64,000 nucleotides of DNA from Arcobacter_B sp049472135. GTDB lineage: Bacteria; Campylobacterota; Campylobacteria; Campylobacterales; Arcobacteraceae. The stretch spans positions 62,001 through 126,000 of the forward strand of contig NZ_JBMOVV010000008.1 in assembly GCF_049472135.1 (NCBI RefSeq), given 5' to 3'. This document shows positions 25,467-35,029 of this stretch, in pieces. The number at the start of each line of letters is the position of its first letter. Position 1 is the stretch's first letter. The position numbers and the translations under genes are program-made. A model generated the notes under the pieces. The model did no database searches. It was not told the origin of the DNA and worked only from the letters and a program-made list of their open reading frames with translations.

Positions 25467-27398
25467 ATGTTAAATAAATTATTAGAAAAAAAAGAACTTT
25501 TATTTGGAAAAAAAGAGACTTTAGAAGAGCTTGTAGTAAAGCAGCCTTTTAATCAAAAGAAGTTAGAAAAAACAATAAGTTCTTATGAACTAGACTTAAA
25601 CAATCAATATTTATTAAAACTTTGTATAGAAAATAATTGTCATGAAGCCTTAGCTTTTCTTATAGAAGAAGTAGGTTTTAAAATTGATAAAATTGATGTA
25701 AATAAAGAGAATCTTCTTTTTTTAGCTATTAGAAAAATGGCAAAAGAGTGTTGTAAAGTTTTACTTGCAAATAATATTAACATAAAACAAGCAAATATTA
25801 ATAACATAACTGCTTTACATCTTGCCACAAGAAGTGGTATGAAAGAAATATTTGATATTTTAACTGATAGATTAGATGACTTGGAAATAGTAGATATTGA
25901 TGGACGAAATATTCTATTTTATGCAATTGAATCAAAAAACTTTGAGATTATAAAAAAAGTATTCCAATTAACTTCAATAAAATTAAACTTCAAAGATAAA
26001 CAAGATAATACGATAGTTCATTTAAAAGAAATTACTGCAAATCTTGATTTATTTAAATTCTTTGTATCTAAAGGTTTAAATGTAGATAGTATAAATAAAA
26101 ATAATGAGGACTTTTTATATTTAAACTGTTTAGATTTAGAGATTCCAGATGCTTTGTTTATTTCTTTTTTACAAAAAAGTAACCTAAAAAACCGAAAGTA
26201 TGGTTTAAATGGTGAAAATATTTTAATGAAAATTGTTAAACATATTCTTTCTATTGATATTCAAGTTTTAGAAAATAAATCTATTGTTACAAAATATCAA
26301 GAAAGGCTTATTACTTTTATAGAACATGGCGTGGATGAAAATGGTCTAAATAATGAAAATGAAAACTTTTTATTTGATGTGGTTAGAGCAAAAAATGATT
26401 TAGTTTTAGAGTTCTTACTAAATAGAACAAAAGTAAATATTAATCAAAAAAATTTACAAGGACAAAACTTACTTGATTTAGCAATTTTCAATGGCAAACC
26501 AAATGTTGAGTTAGTAAAAAAACTTATTTATACAAATATTGATTGTACTGATAAAGATAAAGATGGCTATACAATTATTGAAAAACTAGTTGATGTAATT
26601 TTAAGTGAAGATATTCCTAATAGAATAAGAAAAATAGGAAAAACGAAAAGTGAAAGCAATGTTAACTACACTCAAATTTTAGGTTTTATTTTAGACTACA
26701 CAAAAATTGATATAAATGAGATTATGTTTGAAGGAGAGCCAATAATTTTTGAGATTGGTAAATCTTTTCATGTTCCATTGTTAGAGCTATTTAAGAAAAA
26801 TGGAGCAAATCTAAATATAGTAGGGCAGAAAGATAAACTTACAATTTTTTATAAGGTTTTAGAAGCAGGTAAGAATGCTAAAGATGAAAGGGCATTATTT
26901 TTAAAAATGCTGAAATATTTAGTTTTATGTGATGTTGATGTAGACCATAAAGATTCATATGGTGGAAATGTAATACATAAAGCAATATTAGACCATGATT
27001 TGCAAGTTGTTAATATCTTAATGCTAAGAGTTAAAAATTACAAATTTAAAGATAGAAAAGGAAGAACTTATATTCATAATACAGTTTGGAATAATAAAGC
27101 AGATATTCTAAAGAAAATTGCTTTTAAAAATAAAGAGTTAATGAATATTCCAGATAAGTTCGGATTATTACCTATTAATTATGGTGTAATTATGGGAAAA
27201 AAAGAGGTTGTTTTTGCACTAATTAAAATGGGGGCATATTTAAATAATCCAAATAAAGTTAATGAACAGTTTAAAGAACAGTTCTTTTCAAAGCTTGGGA
27301 AACTTGAAGATATTTTAAGTTCTACTATGACAGAAAATGAAAGAACTTTAATGACAGAACTTGTAAGAAGTATGCAAAAAGAGCTTAATATAACTTAA
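25467..27398 (+). CDS. ankyrin-repeat protein (first of a tandem pair)
   Basis: The 643-residue protein is a long array of ankyrin repeats, recognisable from units such as NNITALHLATRSGMKEIFDIL, NENFLFDVVRAKNDLVLEFLL and LLPINYGVIMGKKEVVFALIKMGA. It has no signal peptide or membrane segment. It is probably a protein-interaction scaffold; no effector domain is visible. The next gene is a close paralogue with the same layout and identical blocks such as KDSYGGNVIHKAILDHDLQV, so a tandem duplication occurred. A terminator separates the two. Confidence 0.9.
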   Translation: MLNKLLEKKELLFGKKETLEELVVKQPFNQKKLEKTISSYELDLNNQYLLKLCIENNCHEALAFLIEEVGFKIDKIDVNKENLLFLAIRKMAKECCKVLLANNINIKQANINNITALHLATRSGMKEIFDILTDRLDDLEIVDIDGRNILFYAIESKNFEIIKKVFQLTSIKLNFKDKQDNTIVHLKEITANLDLFKFFVSKGLNVDSINKNNEDFLYLNCLDLEIPDALFISFLQKSNLKNRKYGLNGENILMKIVKHILSIDIQVLENKSIVTKYQERLITFIEHGVDENGLNNENENFLFDVVRAKNDLVLEFLLNRTKVNINQKNLQGQNLLDLAIFNGKPNVELVKKLIYTNIDCTDKDKDGYTIIEKLVDVILSEDIPNRIRKIGKTKSESNVNYTQILGFILDYTKIDINEIMFEGEPIIFEIGKSFHVPLLELFKKNGANLNIVGQKDKLTIFYKVLEAGKNAKDERALFLKMLKYLVLCDVDVDHKDSYGGNVIHKAILDHDLQVVNILMLRVKNYKFKDRKGRTYIHNTVWNNKADILKKIAFKNKELMNIPDKFGLLPINYGVIMGKKEVVFALIKMGAYLNNPNKVNEQFKEQFFSKLGKLEDILSSTMTENERTLMTELVRSMQKELNIT

Positions 27399-27411
27399 TA
27401 AATAATTAATT

Positions 27412-27434
27412 AAAGCCCTTAAATAAGGCTTTTT
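27412..27434 (+). terminator. terminator after the first ankyrin gene
   Basis: AAAGCC (27412-27417) pairs with GGCTTT (27427-27432), with inner CCTT/AAGG pairing and a T-run after it. Confidence 0.7.
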
Positions 27435-27494
27435 AATATATATATAATAAAAAAATAGATACCCTTTCAATATTGAAAAATAAAAGGTAAAAAT

Positions 27495-29402
27495 ATGCTT
27501 AGTAAATTATTTGGTAGTAATGAATCTATCGAAGAGTTAATAATTAAAAAACCTTTTGATGAAAAAGCTGTAGAGAAAAAACTAGCAAAAACAGATTTTA
27601 ATAGAAATGATACTTCGTTATTGCATCATTGTGTAAAACATGATGCTTTTAATGCTGTTAGTTATTTATTAAAAATTGGAGTTAAGCTTAATTCATTAAA
27701 TGAGTTTAATGAAAACGTACTATTTACAGCTTTAAAAAACTCTAGTTTAGAAACAGCAAAACTTTTATTAAAAAAATCAATTGATGTTAATCAAGAAAAT
27801 CTAGATGGTGAAATTGCTTTGCATTTAGCATTTAAGTTTGGAGCAATTCAATTAATTGATATTATTGCATCAAGAACTGAAGATATAAATAAAAAGAATA
27901 AATTAGGTAGATCTTTTTTATTTTATGCAATAGAGTCTAAAAATAGATTAGCTATAAAAAAAGCTTTAAATTTAAGTGAAATTGATATTAATCAGCAAGA
28001 TAATGCTGGAAATACTATAGTTCATTTAAAAGAGATAACAGCTGATTTAAATATATTCGATGGATTAATTGATGCAGGTTTAGATTTAAATATTGTAAAC
28101 AACAAAGGTGAAGATTTTTTATATTTAAACTGTTTAGACTTAGGTTTAAATAACAAACTTTTCTCTTTTGCCATTAGAAATAATGCTTCTCTAAATAGAA
28201 GATACGGTTCTAAAAAAAATACAATCTTAATGCATTTAGTAAATAAACTTTTATCATATGATATTCAAGTATATGAAAATAAAAGTTTTATCAATAAGTA
28301 TCAAGATAGAATTATGACATTTATTGAAAATGGAGCAGATGTTAATCTTTTAAATTTAGAAGAAGAGAATATCCTTTTTAATATTATTAGAGCCAATGAT
28401 GATCTTAATTTAGATTTTGTTTTAAACTCAACTCAAATCAATGTTAACCAATCAAATGCTATTGGAAATACGGTATTAGATATTGCAATATTTAATGGAA
28501 AACCAAATATTGATTTGATTAAAAGACTTCTATTTTCAAATATAGATTCAAGCTTAAAAGATAAAAATGACTACAGTGTGATTGAAAAAGTTGTTGATGT
28601 AATATTAAGTGAGAACTCTCCTAATAGAGTTAGAAAAATATCTAATATTAGGGTTTATCCTGAAGTAAATTATAATCAAATTCTAAATTTACTTTTAGAG
28701 TTTATAAAAGTTGATATAAATGAAGTTATGTTTGAAGATGAACCAATTATTTTTGAAATAGCTAAATATTTCAATGTTCCTTTACTTGAAACATTTAAAA
28801 AATATGGTTCAAATCTTGATATTTTAAGTAAAAAAGATAACTTAAATATTTTTTATAAAGTTTTACAAGCAGGGAAAGAACAAAAAAATCAAAAACAAAA
28901 CTTTCATAAAACATTAAACTTTTTGATTTTAAATAATGTAAATATTGATTGTAAAGATTCATATGGTGGAAATGTAATTCACAAGGCAATATTAGACCAT
29001 GATTTACAAGTAATTAATATTCTTACAAAAAGAGTAGGGGATTATAGAGCAGTTGATAATAAAGGTAGAAACTATATCCATAATACTGTATGGAGCGATA
29101 AGATAGATATCTTAAAAAAGATTGCTTTAAAAAATAGAGACTTAATAAATAAACCAGATAGATTTGGAATTTTACCTATTAACTATGCTGTAATTATGGG
29201 TAAAAAAGATGTTGTATTCTCTTTAATAAAACTAGGGGCTTTTTTAAATAATCATAATAAAATAAACCAACAGTTTAAAGAAAGTTTTTTTACTAAATTA
29301 GGGCAATTAGATGATATTCTAAATAGTTCAATGACTATTAATGAAAGAAATTTAATGACAAAACTAGTATCAAATATGAAAGAAGAGTTTAACGTAAAAT
29401 AG
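27495..29402 (+). CDS. ankyrin-repeat protein (second of a tandem pair)
   Basis: The 635-residue protein is collinear with the preceding gene from its N-terminus (SIEELIIKKPFDEKAVEKKL against TLEELVVKQPFNQKKLEKTI) to its C-terminus (SSMTINERNLMTKLVSNMKEE). The middle third, with the LYLNCLDL and QVYENKSFINKYQDR blocks, is shared as well. It is soluble, with ankyrin repeats only. AAAGG lies seven bases before the ATG. Diverged copies kept side by side suggest separate partners. Confidence 0.9.
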   Translation: MLSKLFGSNESIEELIIKKPFDEKAVEKKLAKTDFNRNDTSLLHHCVKHDAFNAVSYLLKIGVKLNSLNEFNENVLFTALKNSSLETAKLLLKKSIDVNQENLDGEIALHLAFKFGAIQLIDIIASRTEDINKKNKLGRSFLFYAIESKNRLAIKKALNLSEIDINQQDNAGNTIVHLKEITADLNIFDGLIDAGLDLNIVNNKGEDFLYLNCLDLGLNNKLFSFAIRNNASLNRRYGSKKNTILMHLVNKLLSYDIQVYENKSFINKYQDRIMTFIENGADVNLLNLEEENILFNIIRANDDLNLDFVLNSTQINVNQSNAIGNTVLDIAIFNGKPNIDLIKRLLFSNIDSSLKDKNDYSVIEKVVDVILSENSPNRVRKISNIRVYPEVNYNQILNLLLEFIKVDINEVMFEDEPIIFEIAKYFNVPLLETFKKYGSNLDILSKKDNLNIFYKVLQAGKEQKNQKQNFHKTLNFLILNNVNIDCKDSYGGNVIHKAILDHDLQVINILTKRVGDYRAVDNKGRNYIHNTVWSDKIDILKKIALKNRDLINKPDRFGILPINYAVIMGKKDVVFSLIKLGAFLNNHNKINQQFKESFFTKLGQLDDILNSSMTINERNLMTKLVSNMKEEFNVK

Positions 29403-29435
29403 TTGCAGAAGTTTAATGTTTTATCTCTTCTGCAA
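29403..29435. terminator. bidirectional terminator between convergent genes
   Basis: TTGCAGAAG (29403-29411) and CTTCTGCAA (29427-29435) form a 9-bp stem with a 15-base loop at the junction of the second ankyrin gene and the convergent HD-GYP gene, whose last codons form one arm. Confidence 0.55.
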
Positions 29436-31353
29436 TCTTTTTGAATTCTTCTTTTATTTCAAAGAAAGTATCAATTATTTCTGGATCGAAATGTTTTCCT
29501 CTACCTTCTTGTAAAATATTTTCAGCATCTTCATAAGTAAAAGATGGTTTATAAACTCTTTTGTTTATTAAAGCATCATAAACATCAGCTACAGCCATTA
29601 GTCTAGCTTCAAGTGGGATTTCTTCTTCTTTTAAACCTTTTGGATATCCACTTCCATCCCATTTCTCATGATGATAATAAGCTATATTTTTTGCAACATT
29701 AAAAAGCTCATTGTTTTTATAGTTAGATTGAGCATTGTGTAGAATATCATAACCAAACTTTGAGTGTTTTTTCATCTGTTCATACTCTTGAGGTGTTAGT
29801 TTTCCAGGTTTTTTTAAAATAGAATCAGCAATACCAACCTTTCCTAAATCATGAAGTGGTGCAGCATGATATAAAGACTCTATATAGCTAGGAGTGATTT
29901 TTGCTTTATGTTTATCTTTTTTTGCCAACTCTATAGCTAAAAGTTTTATATATGTTTTTGTTCTAATAATATGTCCACCTGTATCAGTATCTCTTTTTTC
30001 TGCAACTGTTGCCATACTTTCTAGTGTTGCTTGATGTGATTTGCTTAGTTCTTCAAAGAATTTATTTTTTTCAATGTAGCTAATAATCATAAAGGCAAAA
30101 GAGATTACAATGAACATAAAAATAAAGTTTATAAAGAAATATCCTATAAAAATATAGTTATTACTACTTAATGTTATTATTGATAAAAGTAAATATGAAG
30201 CTGTAATTAAAGAAGTATAAAATGCTGCAAAAAGGTGTCTTTGTGTGTACATTAAATAAATTAGAAGTAAAACACAAACTAAACTAACTAGAACATTAAA
30301 ATTTTTGAAAAAGTCTAAAGTTGAAATAATATCATTATTAAAAAAGTTTTCAATTAGTGTAGCATGGGCATAAACCCCAGGTATATTCTCACCTGTATTA
30401 ATCAAATAATAATCATGTAATCCTACAGCTGAGGTACCAATAACTACAAACTTTCCATTAAGTTCTTTTGCATCAAAGTTTTTTGTTAAAATATCAATTG
30501 CAGATATTTTTTTGTATTGATTTAATCCATAAAAATCTAAAAGAACATTTGTGTGTTTATCTGTAAAAAACTCTTTTTTATCAAACTCTATTTTCGTTCC
30601 AAATAAAGACTCTTTTATAGTTATGTCTTTTCCATAAACTTCTGTTGATAAAATTGCTGCCATACTTAAAGTTGTAAAATATTTATCTTCAAATTTAATA
30701 CTAAGAGGAACTCTTCTAAATACTCCATCTTTATCTGATGAAGCATTTATAAAACCAATAGATTTTGAGTTTTCTTGTAATATTTGATTATTACATAATA
30801 TACTGTTTGCAGTATAAAAATTTTTATTGTTTTCAAATTTGATTTTATATGAAGGATTTAGGTTTTGACATGATTTATTTATAGTTTTATCATTGTTTAA
30901 ATAAATAGGTAAAATAACTCTTGATTCTTTAAGTGATTGGGCAAAAATCTTATCATTATCTTTAAGCCAATTAGGCAAACCTTTAACTTCTACATCTACA
31001 TTTAAAAAGTTTTTATAAAAACTCTCAATATTATTTGGTGATGTTTTATCTCTTTCTGGGAAAATAACATCAACTAAAATAGTTGCTGGTTTAGCTTCTG
31101 AAAGGTTATCAATAAGTTTACTATTTATTAATCTAGGCCAAGGCCACTGACCAATAGCATTTAAACTTTTTTCATCAATATCTATAATTACAGTTGTATT
31201 GTTTTCTATCTCATTTTTATTAAAAAATGATAGAATTTGTTTAGAATAATCAAAAAATAAATGATCATTTTTTTCTAAGAAAGATGAGTTTAGAATATTG
31301 AAATGCCAAAGAAAAGTAATAACTATTAAAAGAATTGTTGTTTTTAATTTCAC
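29413..31353 (-). CDS. CHASE2-HD-GYP cyclic di-GMP phosphodiesterase
   Basis: The 646-residue protein has an N-terminal membrane helix, a periplasmic CHASE2 domain (TTVIIDIDEKSLNAIGQWPWPR, ATILVDVIFPERD, GKFVVIGTSAVGLHD), about three membrane helices (around 350-430), and a cytoplasmic HD-GYP domain. The catalytic motifs are intact: HDLGKVG and HHEKWDGSGYPKGL. It should hydrolyse cyclic di-GMP in response to a periplasmic signal. It is the last gene of a FecR / ankyrin-OmpA / HD-GYP operon, overlapping the previous stop by one base. Confidence 0.93.
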   Translation of the reverse strand: MKLKTTILLIVITFLWHFNILNSSFLEKNDHLFFDYSKQILSFFNKNEIENNTTVIIDIDEKSLNAIGQWPWPRLINSKLIDNLSEAKPATILVDVIFPERDKTSPNNIESFYKNFLNVDVEVKGLPNWLKDNDKIFAQSLKESRVILPIYLNNDKTINKSCQNLNPSYKIKFENNKNFYTANSILCNNQILQENSKSIGFINASSDKDGVFRRVPLSIKFEDKYFTTLSMAAILSTEVYGKDITIKESLFGTKIEFDKKEFFTDKHTNVLLDFYGLNQYKKISAIDILTKNFDAKELNGKFVVIGTSAVGLHDYYLINTGENIPGVYAHATLIENFFNNDIISTLDFFKNFNVLVSLVCVLLLIYLMYTQRHLFAAFYTSLITASYLLLSIITLSSNNYIFIGYFFINFIFMFIVISFAFMIISYIEKNKFFEELSKSHQATLESMATVAEKRDTDTGGHIIRTKTYIKLLAIELAKKDKHKAKITPSYIESLYHAAPLHDLGKVGIADSILKKPGKLTPQEYEQMKKHSKFGYDILHNAQSNYKNNELFNVAKNIAYYHHEKWDGSGYPKGLKEEEIPLEARLMAVADVYDALINKRVYKPSFTYEDAENILQEGRGKHFDPEIIDTFFEIKEEFKKIAEEIKH

Positions 31354-32579
31354 TAGTTATTACCTCTTTGAACAGTAATATTTACTCTTCTATTTAATGG
31401 TTGTTTGATTTCATCAGCAGTTTTAATAAACGGTTTTGTTTCTCCATAATATTCTGTTTTAATTTTGCTTGATTCTATTTTATTATCTACTAAAATCTCT
31501 TTTATTTTATTAGCTCTTTTTTTCGATAGTTCTAAGTTAAAAGAGTCATTTCCAACTGTATCTGTATGCCCCTTGATTGTAATTGTACAGTTATCGCAAT
31601 TTTTAATGTAGTTTATAATCTCTTTTAGATTTTCTTTTGTTTCTTGTGTTACTTCATCACTATTGTATTTAAAATTTAAATTCATTTTTTCTTTAATCAA
31701 AGAACCATAGTTTTCAAATATCTCTTTTTTAGATGCAGTTTCAAGGGCTTTTGTAGGAGCCAAATTTTTAGTAAGATTAGCAGTTTCATAGGCTTTATCT
31801 AAAACTAAATGACCTTTTTTATTAGAGATGATAATAGAACTTTTATCTTTATAGTGTTCAAGTAGAGTTACTTTTACTTTTTTAACAACTTTTTTATTTA
31901 TAAGATTAGAATACTTATCTTCTATTTCTTTTTTATTTTTATTTTCTATATGAAGTTTACTTTTTTTATTAGTATTAAAAGTTGTACTTTGATATGGCTT
32001 ATCTAAAATAATTTCATCAAAACCATTTGTTACAAAAACTGAGTTGATTTTTTTGTGGTGTTCTAAAAGAGTAACAACTACTTTTTTATTAGTTGCTTTA
32101 CAAAGTATATTTAATTCTTTTGTTTTAAGTGCATTATAAATAAGAGTCTCTTTTTTAGCGTAGTTTAAAGCCTCTAATTGATACTTATCTTTTATATTAG
32201 TGTTTGCATTATTACAAATTAGAAGTTTAGAAATATTATCTTTTCTATTTCTAACTGAGTCAATTAATGCAGAATCTTCAAAAATATCAATAGTATCAAT
32301 ATTTGCACCATTTTTGATTAAGAATTTAACAATTTTGTATTCATTCATCATTACAGCTAAATGTAAAGGAGTATGTCCTAAATTGTTTTTAATATTGATA
32401 TTATTTTCATTAGTTAAAAGTTTAACTTCATTTAAGTTTTTTGCTCTAATTGCATCATGAAGAGGAGTTTCATAAAAAGAGTCTAAATTTTGTTTTGATT
32501 GATTATTTAGCTGTAAATTTTGATTATTATTACATCCATATAAAATGAGTATAAAAATAGGAATAAAAAAATATTTCAT
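31353..32579 (-). CDS. lipoprotein with ankyrin repeats and C-terminal OmpA domain
   Basis: The 408-residue protein has a lipobox (ILYGC, Cys16). About three ankyrin repeats follow (TPLHDAIRAKNLNEVKLL, HTPLHLAVMMNEYKIVKFLI). Then come two copies of a strand-rich unit (VTLLEHHKKINSVFVTNGFDEIILDKPYQS and VTLLEHYKDKSSIIISNKKGHLVLDKAYET). It ends in an OmpA-type peptidoglycan-binding domain (IKGHTDTVGNDSFNLELSKKRA and NRRVNI). It likely tethers the outer membrane to peptidoglycan and may present a signal to its operon partners FecR and CHASE2-HD-GYP. Confidence 0.88.
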   Translation of the reverse strand: MKYFFIPIFILILYGCNNNQNLQLNNQSKQNLDSFYETPLHDAIRAKNLNEVKLLTNENNINIKNNLGHTPLHLAVMMNEYKIVKFLIKNGANIDTIDIFEDSALIDSVRNRKDNISKLLICNNANTNIKDKYQLEALNYAKKETLIYNALKTKELNILCKATNKKVVVTLLEHHKKINSVFVTNGFDEIILDKPYQSTTFNTNKKSKLHIENKNKKEIEDKYSNLINKKVVKKVKVTLLEHYKDKSSIIISNKKGHLVLDKAYETANLTKNLAPTKALETASKKEIFENYGSLIKEKMNLNFKYNSDEVTQETKENLKEIINYIKNCDNCTITIKGHTDTVGNDSFNLELSKKRANKIKEILVDNKIESSKIKTEYYGETKPFIKTADEIKQPLNRRVNITVQRGNN

Positions 32580-32593
32580 AAAATATACCTATT

Positions 32594-33025
32594 TTATTCT
32601 TCTGTAACTTCAACTAAGAATTTTGTTCCTCTAACACCTATAGTTCCTGTAGGTACTTTAAATTCTATACTTTGTGGTGATGCTTCACTTATTTTACCAG
32701 ATTCATAAACAGCAACACCTTTATCTAAAAATACTTCAAATTTATATTTTTTTTCTTGAGGTTTATATATATAATCATCTACGAACAAAAGACTTTTCTC
32801 TCCTAGGGTAACTAGTGTTCCATCTTCAAAAGTAATATCAACTTTACTGTCTTTATCACTTTTTATTTTGTCTCCAACTTTTAAAGTATCGCCATTTTTA
32901 GCAATAGTTATAGTATTTGAACTACTATGAATTTCAATATTGTTTTTTATATTAGTAACTTTAGCGATGTAATTATTTGCAAAGATTGTAGTAGTAAATA
33001 GAAGTATTAATAATAGCTTTTTCAT
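32594..33025 (-). CDS. secreted FecR-domain protein
   Basis: The 143-residue protein has a signal peptide (MKKLLLILLFTTTIFA) and a FecR domain: GDTLKVGDKIKSDKDSKVDITFEDGTLVTLG followed by VPTGTIGVRGTKFLVE. FecR domains sense or bind in the periplasm. In several bacteria FecR proteins are encoded beside CHASE2 sensors, as here. It is the first gene of the operon, 14 bases before the lipoprotein gene, with AAAGGAAA before its ATG. Confidence 0.9.
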   Translation of the reverse strand: MKKLLLILLFTTTIFANNYIAKVTNIKNNIEIHSSSNTITIAKNGDTLKVGDKIKSDKDSKVDITFEDGTLVTLGEKSLLFVDDYIYKPQEKKYKFEVFLDKGVAVYESGKISEASPQSIEFKVPTGTIGVRGTKFLVEVTEE

Positions 33026-33233
33026 TGTGTTTCCTTTATGTCCAATTTTATAAAAATAATCCTTTAATATAAGAATATTTTTGACATAAAGAAATTATCA
33101 TTCTAACTTTTTTTACTTATTGGCAGTTCAATTACAAATTTTACTGAAATAAATTAAAAAACTATAAAACACCTTGTTTTAAGACTTCTAAAAATTAATA
33201 TTTAAATTAAACTCGTAAAACATTTTCTTATTT
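33026..33233 (-). promoter_or_regulatory. promoter region of the FecR operon, chromosomal side of the element
   Basis: This gene-free stretch holds the FecR leader. CTTTATGTC (33034-33042) and GACATAAAG (33083-33091) are perfect inverted repeats about 40 bases apart, the first overlapping the ribosome site of FecR. No open frame of note was seen. The rest of the 335-base gap, after the left repeat at 33234, belongs to the integrated element. Confidence 0.4.
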
Positions 33234-33252
33234 AGTACAATTCTGGAACAAT
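33234..33252 (+). repeat. left attachment-like direct repeat of the integrated element
   Basis: AGTACAATTCTGGAACAAT matches the right copy at 39459-39477 in 17 of 19 positions (TAGTACAA-N4-GGAACAAT conserved). It lies in the gap between the FecR start and the reverse transcriptase. The right copy lies just after the integrase, so the pair probably marks attL/attR. Confidence 0.6.
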
Positions 33253-33360
33253 TTTCAGATTATAATTTCAATTTATATCTAATAAGAATTACTTAATTCA
33301 TTATTAATAAATATTTAACTAAAATATTTCAATCTTAAAATACATAGGTATAACTAAAAC

Positions 33361-34989
33361 ATGTTAAAATTAATTATAAACTTTATTATCAATCTTTTTA
33401 AAAAATCAGAAAATAATATTACTCAAAGTAAAGAGATTAATACCTCTATTGAATCAAAAAATATATTAAGTCTAAATCATACACAAGCAAAAGAGTTTTT
33501 TTTGAAAGATGAAAGTTATATAAATGTTGACTTACCTACATATATTACATTTGAAGAGTTGTTAAAAGAAATAGATAGAACTATTGGTGCTCGTGATTTT
33601 AATGCAATTCAAAAACTCTTCCCTGAAGAAGAACAAAATAATAAGAATAATAAAAAGTATGACCCTAAAAACTTTGAGAACGTGAACTACACTCTACTTT
33701 ATAACAAGAATAGTAAATATGACTGGAGACCATATGAACTTATTAATCCAATCTTATATGTAGTTTTAGCAAAAGAAATAACAAAAGAAGAAAACTGGAA
33801 GGAAATAAAAGAAAAACTTTTTGAATTTCATACAAAAAATAGTTCAATTGAGTGTATGGGGATGCCAGTGCAATCTTCAGGCTCTAAATCAGATAAAGCA
33901 GAACAAGTAATAACTTGGTGGGAAAAAGTAGAACAAAAATCATTAGAATTTAGTTTAGACTATACATATGTTTGTCATACTGATATTACAGATTGTTATG
34001 GTTCAATTTATACTCATTCAATTCCATGGGCACTTCATACAAAAGAAGTTGCTAAAGAAAATAATAGAAACTCATTAATTGGGAATTTAATTGATACAAT
34101 AATTAGAAGAATGAGACATGGTCAAACAAATGGAATTCCTCAGGGAAGTATTCTTATGGATTTTATTGCGGAGATTGTTTTAGGATATGCAGATTCTGAG
34201 TTATCAGAAAAAATAGTTGATATACCACAAAATGATTATCATATATTAAGATACAGAGATGATTATAGAATATTTACAAATAATCCTCAAGTAGCTGATA
34301 TAATTGTAAAAAACCTTACAGAGGTCCTTATTGACCTAGGATTGAAACTGCATGCAAATAAAACACTTTCTCATTCAAATATAATTCAAGGTTCGATAAA
34401 AGAAGATAAAATTCATTGGTTAGAGCAAACTCAATATCAAACATCAATACAAAAGAAATTGTTACACTTACATTCATATTCATTAAAACATCCAAATTCA
34501 GGGACAATTGTTAAAGAACTGCAAAAGTTGTTAAGTGAAATTAGAAAAAATAAAGATACAACAAAATATGAAAACTTAACAGTACTTATTAGTATTATTA
34601 CAGATATTGCGTTTCTTAATTCCAAGACATACCCCGTTTCAATTGCCATAATTAGTACATTATTGAAGAGAATTGATAGTGAAGAAGTTTTAAAAACTAC
34701 TGTATCTAAAATAATTAAAAAGTTTTCTAATATCCCAAACACAAATTATTTAGAAATTTGGTTACAAAGAATGTTGGTAAATCAAACTTCATCAAACATT
34801 GAGTTTAATGAAAAAATATGTAAACTAATAGATAATCAGGAAATTTCATTGTGGAATAATGATTGGGTTACGGATGATATTAAAAATATCTTTGATAAAA
34901 AGTCAATCGTAAATGAAGAAATTAAATCAAGCTTAGATTTAGAAATTGCAGAAGATGAAGTTAAACTTTTTGGAACAATTTCATCATAA
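33361..34989 (+). CDS. UG/Abi-type (defence-associated) reverse transcriptase
   Basis: The 542-residue protein has reverse transcriptase motifs: catalytic Asp in CHTDITDCYGSIYTHSIPWA (about 205-224), NGIPQGS (257-263), and the YRDD box in RYRDDYRIF (297-305). The SIYTHSIPWALH sequence is characteristic of the unknown-group/Abi clade linked to phage defence (DRT systems), not of group II introns or retrons. From about 340 to 500 the protein is helical and repeat-like, as in AbiK-type C-termini. There is no maturase or endonuclease domain. The exact DRT class cannot be assigned. The ATG has only a weak AGG 12 bases upstream and TATAAC at 33349-33354. Confidence 0.88.
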   Translation: MLKLIINFIINLFKKSENNITQSKEINTSIESKNILSLNHTQAKEFFLKDESYINVDLPTYITFEELLKEIDRTIGARDFNAIQKLFPEEEQNNKNNKKYDPKNFENVNYTLLYNKNSKYDWRPYELINPILYVVLAKEITKEENWKEIKEKLFEFHTKNSSIECMGMPVQSSGSKSDKAEQVITWWEKVEQKSLEFSLDYTYVCHTDITDCYGSIYTHSIPWALHTKEVAKENNRNSLIGNLIDTIIRRMRHGQTNGIPQGSILMDFIAEIVLGYADSELSEKIVDIPQNDYHILRYRDDYRIFTNNPQVADIIVKNLTEVLIDLGLKLHANKTLSHSNIIQGSIKEDKIHWLEQTQYQTSIQKKLLHLHSYSLKHPNSGTIVKELQKLLSEIRKNKDTTKYENLTVLISIITDIAFLNSKTYPVSIAIISTLLKRIDSEEVLKTTVSKIIKKFSNIPNTNYLEIWLQRMLVNQTSSNIEFNEKICKLIDNQEISLWNNDWVTDDIKNIFDKKSIVNEEIKSSLDLEIAEDEVKLFGTISS

Positions 34990-35029
34990 GTTTTAAGATT
35001 TAACCACAAATCACTATTTTACTAATTAT

